NCBI GenBank assembly: GCA_034440635.1
Contig: JAOTON010001276.1
Location: forward strand, 124,001 to 188,000
Length of the DNA: 64,000 nt
Direction of reading: 5' to 3'
DNA from: Lepas anatifera
Lineage: Eukaryota > Arthropoda > Thecostraca > Lepadidae
The notes beneath the pieces were generated by a model. It searched no databases. It was not told where the DNA came from and was given only the letters and a program-made list of their open reading frames with translations. This document shows, one piece after another, positions 47,801-57,595 of this stretch. The position numbers were made by a program, and so were the translations under genes. Each line of letters begins with the position of its first letter. Position 1 is the stretch's first letter.

Positions 47801-48990
47801 CTGTCAGGCAGAAAGACAGACTTTGAGACAGGCAGGCAGGCAGACAGACAGAGACATCCAGGCAGGCAGACAGTCAGTCACACAATCAGACAGGCAGACA
47901 GACAGTCAGTCAGACAGGCAGACTGTCAGGCAGACATACATACTGTCAGGTGAACAGACAGTCAGGCAGACATACAGACAGTCAGGCAGGCAGGTAGGCA
48001 GGCAGGCAGACAGACAGTAAGGAAGACAGACAGGCAAAAAGACAGTCAGGCAGACAGGCAGGCAGACAGACAGGGAGACAGGCAGGCAGACAGGCAGACA
48101 AACAGAGACAGAAAACATACAGACAACCAGACAGACATACAGACACAGCTAGACAGACATAAAGAGACAGTCAGACATACATACAGAAAAATACAAAGAC
48201 ATCCAGACAGACAGACATACAAAGAATACAGAGGCAGACAGAGGAAGCCAGGTCTACATACATACAGACAGACAGAACAGACAGACATACATACATACAG
48301 ATATAGCCAGAAAAACATGCAGGGACAATCAGAGACATACAGAAAAGTACACAGACATCCAGGCAAACAGTCAGACAGATATACAGAAAAATGCAGACAG
48401 ACAGACAGAATCAGTCAGCCAGTCAGTAAGCCAGGTCAGGTCCAGTCAGGCAGGCAGGCAGGCAGGAAGACAGACAGACAGACACAGTCAGTCAGGCAGT
48501 AAGGAAGACAGTCAGGAAGCCAGTCAGAAAGGAAGACAGACATACAGTCAGGCAGACAGATGGACAGACAGTCAGGGGGGACAGACAGACAGTCAGACAG
48601 GCAGGCAGGCAGACAGTCAGACATACAGAAAAATACACATCCAGGCAGACAAACATACAGAGAATACAGAGGCAGACAGAGAGACAGGCAGGCAGACAGA
48701 GGAAGCCAGGTCTACATACAGACAGACAGAACAGCCAGACATACATACATACAGAGATAGCCAGACAAACATACAGGGACAGTCAGACAGACATACAGAA
48801 ACATCCAGGCAGATATACAGAAAAATAAAGAGAAATCCAGTCATTTTGTCAGTCAGTAAGTCAGTCAGACAGTCAGTCAGTCAGTCAGTCAGTCAGACAG
48901 ACAGACAATCAGGCAGACATACAGTCAGGCAGACATACAAACTGTCAGGCAGACATACATACTGTCAGGTGAACAGACAGTCAGTGAACA
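44810..48990 (-). repeat. TGTC tetranucleotide array, right arm
   Basis: Written as GACA/CAGA on the plus strand. Longer than the left array because the window cuts the left one. The block with AAGCCAGGTCTAAGTACATAC recurs at least five times, so higher-order duplication is present. It ends abruptly near 48,990 at unrelated DNA, which is the outer end of the right arm. Confidence 0.95.
46731..47091 (-). mobile_element. tRNA-derived SINE, copy 2
   Basis: Mirror copy of 445-808: tail at 46,731, tRNA-like head ending GAGCTACCGGGGC at 47,091. Confidence 0.85.
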
Positions 48991-50480
48991 GAAATTGGGT
49001 GGATGGGGCACTTTCCCTCCACTGGTGCTTAAAAGGAATGTGGCACCTTCAAAACATGATTTTAAATGAGATAGCCAAGTTTTAAAGCAAGTCAGAAAAC
49101 TTGGTACTCCATAAATCATTTGTCTTGGAACTCAATATTTCAGTAGAAAAAGCTAAAACCTACCTGACACCAGCCCCCTCGTCAGCCCCCCATCAGGCGG
49201 CCATTGTTGTGAGCTTCCGGGGTGATGACATATGCTGACGTCACAATGAGCATCAGCGAATCGAAGCCCTTGAAGCGTTTCAAGTATGGTAGTAGCTGCC
49301 AGATCATGACATCCACAGGCAGATATTTATTTTCCTAGAGGAGTACTTTTAAAAACAAAATATTGAGCTTATTGAACATTTTTTCACAGAAATCATGAGT
49401 GGTTTCATTATTTTTGGCTAAAAGTACGGCTAATTGCACTAAATTCCACTATTTGACCAAGGTGCCAAATTCCCTTTAAGAATGTTCATTTCACACCAGT
49501 TTGCAAAGTATGACATTTCTGACGAGATCTCATCAGTGTGAGTGCCCTTAGAGATAGAAGCAAGTGGTGCAAATTGTATCAACCTGGTGCTAATTTGTAA
49601 GACTGGTGAGAGGAAGGTGACAATTAAACCAAACAAATACTAAATGGTTATTCAGACAGACGAGGTGGCTTGAGAAAAAGTCCCTTAGTAATAAGAGGTA
49701 GCATTGCATTGGATGGGTAGGAATGGGTGCATTTTCTCCCATGTATATGACATATTTCTGCAACTTCTTGGAGGCTGGTGGTGAGAGAATTTTAGATGGC
49801 TGCTGAGACTCGTCCTGCCTGTTGCCATGCTTTGCAGGTTGGATTTTACACAACAGGAGAGTATCTGGAAAACAAAAATCACATGCCTATGTCCACTTCA
49901 GGGTCATTTTCTGTCACAAAATTTTCTTACCTGCCCCAAAAAGGGGCAAAAGCAGCCCCAAACTGGTAGGTCAGCCTCTCTCGAGGCTGCCCCAACAGGA
50001 TGTCAAAACTTCCCACCTTCGGAAAAGTGGGAACCAGCTTCAATCCCTTAAGCTGTTGATCACAATGTATATAATAAACATACTGTACCAAGCCTTATAA
50101 AGTTCACAACCCAATAAAGTAGGGACTGGGTCCTCAACTCACTGTTCCCAACCTGCTTCAGGAACATTGACGTACACTGGGCAGAGATATTGTACAAAAT
50201 CCTGACTTAGTCTGGTGATGGCTCATCATGAGCTCAATGACAACGCAAATGAGAGGCACCGGGAATACCTAAAAAATACCTGTACACCTAGGGTATTCCA
50301 AGGTAATCATGTGGCCTTCCATCTGGCATGCAATTCCCTTGACAGAGCATAACGCGTATAGGTACCTTCCATTCTGACCTCTAAATCTATCAGCCAGGGT
50401 TAAGTAGAAAATACAATGTTACATACTCAGACTATGCTTTAAATAATCGCTTACAGCCTGTATTGAAGAAAAACACCCTC
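48991..50480. other. Unique DNA outside the palindrome with one dispersed repeat
   Basis: No gene seen. The stretch about 49,440-49,870 is a dispersed repeat: its reverse complement resembles 61,410-61,600 and 61,620-61,780, sharing ACGAGATCTCGTC, ATGCCATACTTTGCA and ACCACCAGCCT. In that second place a GGGCCC minisatellite has expanded inside the repeat. Confidence 0.55.
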
Positions 50481-50484
50481 ATTT

Positions 50485-51775
50485 CTTATTGGTAGAAAAA
50501 TGAGGGTGAGTATTCAGGGCTCCTCCAGTGAACAGAGGGAGGTCCTGAGTGGGGTGCCCCAGGGATCTGTTCTGGGCCCCCTGCTTTTCTTAATATACGT
50601 CAATATGTCAATATACGCCTCTCAACTGTCGTCCAATTACCAAATTTTTGCAGATGATTTAAAGATGTATGCATGTGTCCAGCACGGCTCCCGGGGACCC
50701 CAGCACAGCCTCCCACTATTATCCACGCTGGCCGTCCAGACAGACATCGACAACCTGCACAATACAGCATCTTCTTGGGGATTAAATATGAATGCCAGTA
50801 AATGTGTCGTGTTGCGCTTCTCCCGGCCTAGCCGTGACCTCACGGTCCCAACTTACCGAGTCAATGGACATCCGATTCCTCCTGTTGAGTCTCACCAGGA
50901 CCTGGGGGGTGCTTGTCGATACCGAGATGAAATTCCATGCCCATATTAGAACTATTTCTTTAAAGACCAATGGCCTTGTGCAAAGCTTTCTTAAGTCCAC
51001 AGTGAATCGCTCCCCTGAGTTCATGCTTTTTCTTTTGACTACCCACATTCGTCCAATCCTTGAGTATTGTTCATGTGTCTGGTTCACTGGGTATATTGAA
51101 GACTTACATATGCTAGAAACTGTACAAAGGCGGTGGACTAAGCAGATCGTAGGTCTAACTTCCCTGAGCTACGCCGATAGGTTAAAAACACTCAAGCTGT
51201 ATTCTGTGCAAGGTAGGCTTCTGCGCGCGGACATGATCCAGTGTTGGAAGTTGTTTAATGGTAGGTCCTGTATGTCACCTAGGGACTTCTTTGAAGTCTG
51301 CCCAAATTCTCGCACCAGGGGGCATTGCTACAAAATAGCTGTTCCAGTCACTAACTCGGATGTTAGGAAGCGTTCTTTCTCGGTACGTTGTGTCCAACCT
51401 TGGAACTCTTTACCTTCTGCAGCAGTGTGTGCCCCTGATTTATCTAGTTTTAAGGCTGTTCTGGATAAATGTATGCACGATAGACTGTATGCTTTTTCGT
51501 AGGGCAGAAAACCGATTGTAATTTCATGTGCTTCCTTTTCAAATTGCCTACAACTGATACTTTTAGAATATTCGCGATGTTAGTGCCTAGCACTCGGAAG
51601 TTCTCAAGGAAGACGCTTAATTCCAGTCACTCAATTGAAGTACCTGTGCTCTATCTCGCTGTTGGACTGGTGCGTCTGTTAATCTGGTTTCCTTTTTCCT
51701 CCTTGGATCTTACTCAACCCTCCTTTCTCTGCGTCAAAGGAAACTAACCAGGTAAGAATACCAGGTAAGAAATCC
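50485..51775 (+). mobile_element. LINE-F, 5'-truncated CR1/L2-like LINE
   Basis: Holds the second half of an RT and a 3' UTR ending at two copies of ACCAGGTAAGAAT near 51,748-51,773, a likely repeat tail. No RNase H follows the RT, unlike the I-group LINEs in this window. Target duplication not determined. Confidence 0.75.
50500..51502 (+). CDS. LINE-F reverse transcriptase C-terminal half
   Basis: Begins within the palm: GVPQGSVLGPLLFLIYVN, then the catalytic IFADDLKMY, ASSWGLNMNASKC and the thumb (HIRPILEYCSCVWF, LETVQRRWTKQIVGL, YADRLKTLKLYSVQGRLLRAD), then FFEVCPNSRTRGH and FSVRCVQPWNSLP, a C-terminal layout typical of CR1, L2 and Jockey-like elements. One extra G in a run at about 50,904-50,909 shifts the frame, after which the protein continues to the stop at 51,500-51,502. 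The N-terminal RT and endonuclease are missing. Confidence 0.85.
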
Positions 51776-52750
51776 GTAATGAACCCTAGTAAACTGTGAA
51801 AGACAGGCCGAAGCAATCAAGCAACCCCTCGCGCTCACCTATGCGCTTCCAAAATGGCGTATCCAAAGCCGTGGACTTGCTGAAAGCTTCCTTTAATTCA
51901 GTCCACCTCTTTTCTGAAACGCATTTCCGCTCCAGCAACGCTAGAAACGCTTGCAGTATTTATGACCTATTCGTCATAAAAACGGCGGTGTTTATGATGC
52001 ATCCGTCATAAACACCACTTCCTCTCATATGACCTATTCGTCATAAATACTGCGGTGGTCGTGTTGATTCCAGCAAGGTCGCGGAACCCCAAAACATGAG
52101 CCGACGACTGCGGCGCCAGCTTCGCAGCAAGCACTCTGGAGCACTCATTCGGGGGCAGCCAATGCCATCTCTCGGCTGCGCCTGGACCTCGAGTGCACCT
52201 GCCAGCCGCACGGGGGCAGCAGAACTGGCCCCAGGTGAGCCTGCAGGGCGAAAGGGAGTGGTGGCCGCAGGAGGGGATAAAGAGGCGAGGACGAGGAGAT
52301 GGGGCTCTTCATCGGCTCTCTCTCCATCGGACTCTACATCGGCTCTCTCTCCATCGGACTCTTCCTGGAGAACTACTCTTCGACGGCACTTCTTCGGACA
52401 GCTCGGGCACCCTTCGGACGCTGGAGAGCGATGGCGACGGCCTGACTTCTTCAAGTGGAGAGAAGCGAGTGGTTGGGCGTAATGTGAGCGAGGTGCTAAG
52501 AGTAATGTGAGTGAGTGTGCGGTATGATGAGAGTGTAAGTATGACTGCGTTTTGACTGAAGTGGGCTGTGTGTGGTTTATTGTATTGGAAATCTAATTTT
52601 GCTTCATTCTTTGATTCCGTTTTAACTTCGGCCATTCTTCCATTGTTTTGACATTACACATCGTACTAAAAATTCACCTGCTCTGTAATAAACTGTCTAA
52701 AGTGGAAAACAACGTGTTATTCCTCGCAAGAGTGAGCAGCATAAAGAGCG
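51776..52750. other. Unassigned region with TTTATGACCTATTCGTCATAAA-like repeats
   Basis: Between 51,955 and 52,055 TTTATGACCTATTCGTCATAAA-type imperfect palindromes occur in tandem. A 24-base unit (CGGCTCTCTCTCCATCGGACTC) is duplicated at about 52,312-52,360, encoding an acidic repeat on the minus strand. A plus-strand frame starts MSRRLRRQLRSKHSGALIRG at 52,096, a minus-strand frame covers the same bases, and I can choose neither. AATAAA is present near 52,686. Function unknown. Confidence 0.35.
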
Positions 52751-53011
52751 AGAAAGTGAGCACGATATACATATAAATTTTGCGTAGCATCGGAAACTAC
52801 TCAGCAGATAAGAGACGTCTCGAAACAACGTCATTTTGATCATCAACATCACTAAAGAACGTCAGTTAGGATTAGAAGCTCGGCTATATCTAACCTGACG
52901 AAATAAGTAAAGAAAGAGGGAAAAATTCTCACACAACATTGGAGAGGGGGGCTTGATCGGGGACATTTCCCCTCTCTGACATCATATCCTGCTGAAACCT
53001 CTAACAAGATA

Positions 53012-54181
53012 TTGTCTCAGAACACTGAGGGAAGTCCTAGTCAAAACACTTTGAGGCATAAACATGGGGTTTGGTCCACGAAATCTTTCACTATTCCAGA
53101 TGGCCCTTCCATCCTCATTTTGAGACCAGTTGACCCGCAGCACTCCTTCCAGCGGAGAAGTCCGTTCGCCCTTAAAAGGGAACTCGACAGCATAGTAGGA
53201 AATCTCCTACAGGCCAGATGTATATCTGGAGGGTCCCTCCTCATCGAGGTACGAGACCGAGACCAGGCCGAAACACTCCTCCAGGTTCAAACCCTGCTCA
53301 GCATCCCCATTCAGGCCGAAATTTCTATTAACTACAACATGACCAGTGGCAAGATCTACTCCAGGGATCTCATGTACCTCTCTGAGGAAGAACTCCTCGA
53401 TGAACTGGAGGAGCAGGGAGTGTGTGGGGGGGATCAGGATGCCACAAGGGAGGGACCGATCCGCTCCAAACCCCATGGTCAATCTCCTTTTTCGGGGAAG
53501 AGCGGCCCCCACACACATAATGGCAGGGTACATTCGTGTACAGGTAGATGAATGGCTGAACCCCCGAAACGCTGTGGCTGGTGCCAAAGGTACGGCCACG
53601 TCTCGAGGCACTGCCGCAGACGCGACCCAGCGTGCGCCTACTGTGCGGGGAAGCACCCCACAGATAGCTGCCCAAGGGAGGGGAAAGAGAAGTGCGCCGG
53701 ATGTGGAGGCGCCCACACTGCCGACTCCCGTGAGTGCCAGCTGTGGAAGGAGGCCCGTAAACGCCAAGGGGGAAGGACCGCCAGCCCTCCCCACCACGTG
53801 ACCCGGGTTCTTGGCCACCCCTTCAGGAGAGTAGTCCGGCTCAGGGAACCCGTCTACCCCCCCTCGCACGGGAGTCCTCAAGCCACACCCAGGGACACCG
53901 GAGCTCGGATCTCACGTCCTGCACAGGCCTCATCGCGCCCGATGGCGATGACTATGCCACTCACCTCCTCCCACCTTCCCTTCGACAGCGGCTTTGAAGG
54001 CCGAAAAAACTCGCCCAGTCCCCCAGTGGCTGGCACGGACTGTCCAATCGAGTCCCCAGTACTCAGTACTCAAGCAGGGTCCCCTACACCCTGCTCCAGC
54101 GTGGTATCTCCCACAGTTGGCTCCGCGGTAGAGTCCGGTGAACACGATCACCGCGACAAATCCCCGCGTCCGGCTCCCTAG
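53012..54181 (+). CDS. LINE-E ORF1, gag-like protein with CCHC knuckles
   Basis: Three frames read as one protein: 53,012 to about 53,425 (SFTIPDGPSILILRP, LMYLSEEELLDELEEQGV), then GIRMPQGRDRSAPNP and AGYIRVQVDEWLN, then from 53,552 CGWCQRYGHVSRHC, CAYCAGKHPTDSC and CAGCGGAHTADSREC, three zinc knuckles. The first slip is at the G run near 53,425. The C-terminal part is low-complexity Pro/Ser-rich and ends at a stop at 54,179-54,181. The first codon is not a clear ATG. Similar order to the LINE-C gag, but not closely related. Confidence 0.75.
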
Positions 54182-54305
54182 CATCGCTTGCATGCTCCGC
54201 CACTCCTGAGTCGCCTTCAAGTGACCACACCTACTTCACCCCCTCCACCGTCAGAAAGGCATCGCCCAAGCAGCCCCGCGGGAGGCGCCCGAACCGCCGT
54301 TTCAA

Positions 54306-54904
54306 ATGAAGTCCAAACATATTTTGCAATGGAACACTAACTCACTGATATCCAACTGGGCTGAATTCAAGCACTACGTTTTAAAGCATGGTCCTCTTGT
54401 TGCAGCCGTACAAGAAACACGTTTTAATGACACTGATCCTTACAAATTCACCATATCAGGATACTCCCTTTACACACATAATTTGAATCGTTCGCCGAGA
54501 CAGGGAGGGACGGCTCTATTTATTTCTAACAAGCTGCTTCACCGTGAAATCAAGGTCATCACCAAATTAGATTACGTCGCTGCACAAGTTCATCTCTTTC
54601 AGATTGATATATCTATTGTCTCGCTTTACCTCTCACCATCTGCACCATTTTCAACAACTTCACTCGTACATCTTTTTGATAACTTGGCGCAACCGGTAAT
54701 GATATTAGGAGACTTCAATGCACATCACCCAGCTTGGGGTTGCACACATTTAGACTCACGGGGAAGGCAAACAGAAGAAATAATGAATAAACAAAATCTT
54801 GTTTTTCTAAATGATAAAACTCCAACCCATCTCCCAAACAATTGAAGCCACGAACCATCAGCTATCGATCTCTCTCTTGTTTCATCCCAAAAAGCCCCTT
54901 TCTT
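54306..54904 (+). CDS. LINE-E ORF2 start: partial endonuclease
   Basis: ATG at 54,306 opens MKSKHILQWNTNSLISNW, the usual endonuclease start, followed by AAVQETRF, GGTALFISN, IVSLYLSPS and ILGDFNAHHPAWG. A TGA at 54,843-54,845 interrupts the frame just before the expected SAIDLSLVS, which follows in frame, so this stop is a real substitution or a slip. The domain ends at about 54,904, short of the final GSDH motif. Confidence 0.8.
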
Positions 54905-57070
54905 CTCCTGGAATCAGGGACGGCGGATTCCAGGGTGCAAGTGGTGCAGTTGCACCACTCGATTTTTTTCAAGTGGTGCAAAAGAATCTTTTTGCACCCC
55001 TTGTTTTGGCTTTGTCCAGGAGGCGCCCCCTCCCCGTCCTCAGCCGGCGCCCCCGGCCGGTCAGAGAAAATCAAGCCTAGTTACCGCCTACCTGAAGAGG
55101 TAGGATCCTCTGTGAAAAATATACATTTTCATATCTGAATGGCGCCCCCTTACATCATAGCTGCACCCTGGGCAGCAAAATGCGCCCCCTTGAGTAAAGG
55201 CGCCCCTCTGGGTAGCATAGGCGCCCTTGGATAACGTAGGCACTTCCTGGACAGCCGGGGTGTCTCCGAAGAAGAGCAATGGCACCCCTGGATATCGCAT
55301 GCGCCTCCTGGACAGCAAAAGGCGCCCCCGCAGAGAATTGGTGCCCCCTGGATAACATAGGCGCCCTTGGGTATGAAAGGCACCCCCTGGAGAGCAGAGG
55401 TGCCTTCTGGAGAAAAAGACGCCCCCGGAGAACAACGGTGGCAGGGACGGCGGATTTTGCGGGACAGGGTCTGCAGTCATGAAAAATGTTGTTGTGCAAA
55501 AGTATCTTCCGCACACCTGGCTTTGACCTATTCTGGAGAGGTTCCCCCCGGATTTGAATGGCACCCCCGGATTTTGCCGGCGCCCCCGGCCGGTCAGAGA
55601 AAATCAAGCCTAATCACCGCGTACCTAAAGAGGTAGGATCCTCTGTGAAAAAGACATTTTCATACATGAATGGCGCACCTTGACATCAAAGCTTCGCCCT
55701 GGAAGGCAAAAGGCGCCCCCGTTGAGTAGAGACGCCCCTCTGGATAGCATACGCGCCCTTGAAAAGCGTAGGCGCCTCCTGGACAGCTGAGGCGCCTCCG
55801 AAGAAGAGAAACGACGCCCCTAGATATCACATGCGCCCCTGGTTGGCACATGTACCCTGGACAGCAAAAGGCGCCCCCCCCGCAGAGAAAAGGCGATCCC
55901 TGGATAACATAGGCACCCTTGGATAAGAAAGGCGCCCCCTGGAGAACAGAGGTGCCTCCTGGAGAGAACCCCCCCCCCGAGAGCAACGGCGGCAGGGACG
56001 GCGGATTCCGCGGGAAAGGGTGTGCAGTTGCACACCTTGAAAAAATGGTGGTGTACAAAAGTATATTTTTGCACACCTGGTTTTGACTCCGTCCGGGGAG
56101 GCCCCAATGAATTTGGGTGGCACCTCCGGATTTGGTCGGCGCCCCCAGCCGGTGAAGAGAAAATCAGACACATCGCTTGTCTGAAGAGGTAGTACCCTCT
56201 GTGTAAAATAAAATACACGTTCAAATATGAATGGCGCCCCCTGACATCAAAGCTGCGCCCTGGACAGCAAAAGGCGCCCACTCCCTTGAGTAAAGGCGCC
56301 CCTCTGGATAGCAAAGGCGACCTCTAGACAGCAGAGGCGCCCCTGGACAGAAAAAGGCACCCCCAATTGAGGAGTAACGACGCCCCTGGATAGCATAGGC
56401 GCCCTCTGGTTAGCACAGGCACTCCTGTACACCAAGAGGCACCCCCCCATAGAGTAAAGGCATCCCTCTGGATATCATAAGCTCCCTTGAATAGCAATCG
56501 CGCTCCCTCTACAGCAGGGGCGCCCTTTGGATAGGATAGGCGCCCCCAAAACAGCAAATACGCCCTTTGATACTAAAAGCGCCCCAGATAGCAGAAGCGC
56601 CCCATGGACAGAAGACACCTTCTGGATAGCATAGGCACCCCCTGGACGGCAGAGAAGCCCCTAAAGAGAAGAGCAACGGCACCCCGGGATAGCATATGCG
56701 CCCCTGGTTAGCACAGGCACCCCTGGACAGCAAAAGGCGCCCCTCGCCTCCTGAGTAAAGGATCCGGGCCTCTGGATAGCATAGGCGCCCCTGGATAGTG
56801 CAGGCGCCTCCTGGACAGCAGAGACGCCTCCAAAGAAGATCAACGGCGCCCATGGATATCATATGCACCCCCTGGTTAGCACAGGCACCCCTGGATAGCA
56901 AAAGGCGCCTCTCTGGAAAGGATAAACACCCATGGATAGGAAAGGCGCCCCCTGGAGAGGAAAGCAGAACATTTGTTAAGGAAAACTCAGTGGAGAGGGG
57001 GGGAGATTTTCTTGTGCTGGCCATTATAATGTCTTCGGGGGATCAAACCCCCATTTGGAGGAGGCGTGAA
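54905..57070. repeat. GC-rich compound repeat: about 540-base units with GGCGCCCC minisatellite
   Basis: A block beginning AGGGACGGCGGATT followed by (T)GCAC-rich sequence starts near 54,905, 55,443 and 55,990. Each is followed by GCCGGTCAGAGAAAATCA-like sequence and then many degenerate units of about 18-25 bases built on GGCGCCCCCTGGATAGCA. The third block is expanded to about 57,000. Minus-strand frames rich in Cys, Gly, Pro and Arg are periodic artefacts. It may be the inside of a non-autonomous element, but I cannot find its ends. Confidence 0.7.
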
Positions 57071-57237
57071 TAAAATTTAGACGTGCCAGTGTTAAAAAAT
57101 GTCTCCTAATTTTTGTTACTCCGTATTCTAACCATTAGAGATGCTGCCCAGGACTGCGAGTTTTTCGACGGAAAAACGCCAAACCGGGTTTGAGAAAAGG
57201 CCAAAAGGGTCAAATTCTATTTGCCCTAAAAAATCTT
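57071..57237. other. Short unique spacer
   Basis: No feature recognised. Confidence 0.5.
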
Positions 57238-57595
57238 GTTTTTTATAAATTTCGTCCAAGTTCTTCCCAGTATGGCTGTTGGAGTCTGAATCTCACTACA
57301 GCCCTCAAGGGACTTGTCACGGAGACCCCGACCCCACCACCCGAACGAGTAACGCCCACAATGAAGGGTTGATTTAGAAGCCAAAGTTTAACCTCCCACA
57401 AAGCACAGGGATGGCCGCCTCGCTCAGGTCACCCTCTCATCAGTCAGTTGCCAGCCGACCTACGTCGGGCAAACAATTGAGCGCCGGAGCGTCTCAGGGG
57501 AACCGATCCCAAGCCTGGACATGCACTGCCACTGCATGCTTCTCAGCAGCGGGCCGGAGCCCGACGCTCTACCAACTGAGCAACCGGAGCGGCCA
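57238..57595 (-). mobile_element. tRNA-derived SINE, copy 3
   Basis: Minus-strand copy outside the palindrome: tail ATTTATAAAA near 57,238, head ending CAACCGGAGCGGCC near 57,595. Same family as copies 1 and 2 but more diverged. Confidence 0.8.

Larger units (their letters stand above)
1..48990. repeat. Giant imperfect palindrome (arms about 1-26,030 and 26,030-48,990)
   Basis: Landmarks on the plus strand of the left arm recur in reverse order and reverse complement on the right: SINE 445-808 with 46,731-47,091, MITE 2,896-3,742 with 43,549-44,424, G-rich minisatellite 4,392-5,045 with about 42,230-42,895, LINE-A 7,591 onward with 34,335-30,700, block 22,694-23,028 with 30,349-30,683. The axis is inside the satellite at about 26,030. 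The arms differ by scattered substitutions and by unique insertions (LINE-B and LINE-C left; AT-rich element, LTR element and DDE transposon right). The right arm ends at about 48,990, where the TGTC array meets unrelated DNA; the left end lies outside the window. It could be a segmental inverted duplication, a giant foldback element or a mis-join. The arm-specific insertions argue against a simple read artefact. Confidence 0.85.
52751..54904 (+). mobile_element. LINE-E, I-group LINE lacking its 3' half
   Basis: A 5' region, a gag-like ORF1 (53,012-54,181) and the start of ORF2 (54,306) are present, but sequence similarity ends at about 54,904, where GC-rich repeat units begin. RT and RNase H are absent from the window. 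LINEs are usually truncated at the 5' end, so loss of the 3' half points to interruption or deletion. Confidence 0.7.

Noticed and set aside
1..48990. Palindrome as a simple chimeric read or whole-genome-amplification hairpin
   Set aside because: Such artefacts give identical arms. These differ by substitutions and by full insertions with target duplications on one side only. A mis-join of diverged haplotypes is still possible and is kept as an alternative.
52096..52482. A gene starting MSRRLRRQL
   Set aside because: The opposite strand is equally open and GC-rich, no domain is visible, and there is no other support.
54905..57000. Long minus-strand frames rich in Cys, Gly, Pro and Arg
   Set aside because: They follow the GGCGCCCC minisatellite period and change with each unit; no domain is visible.
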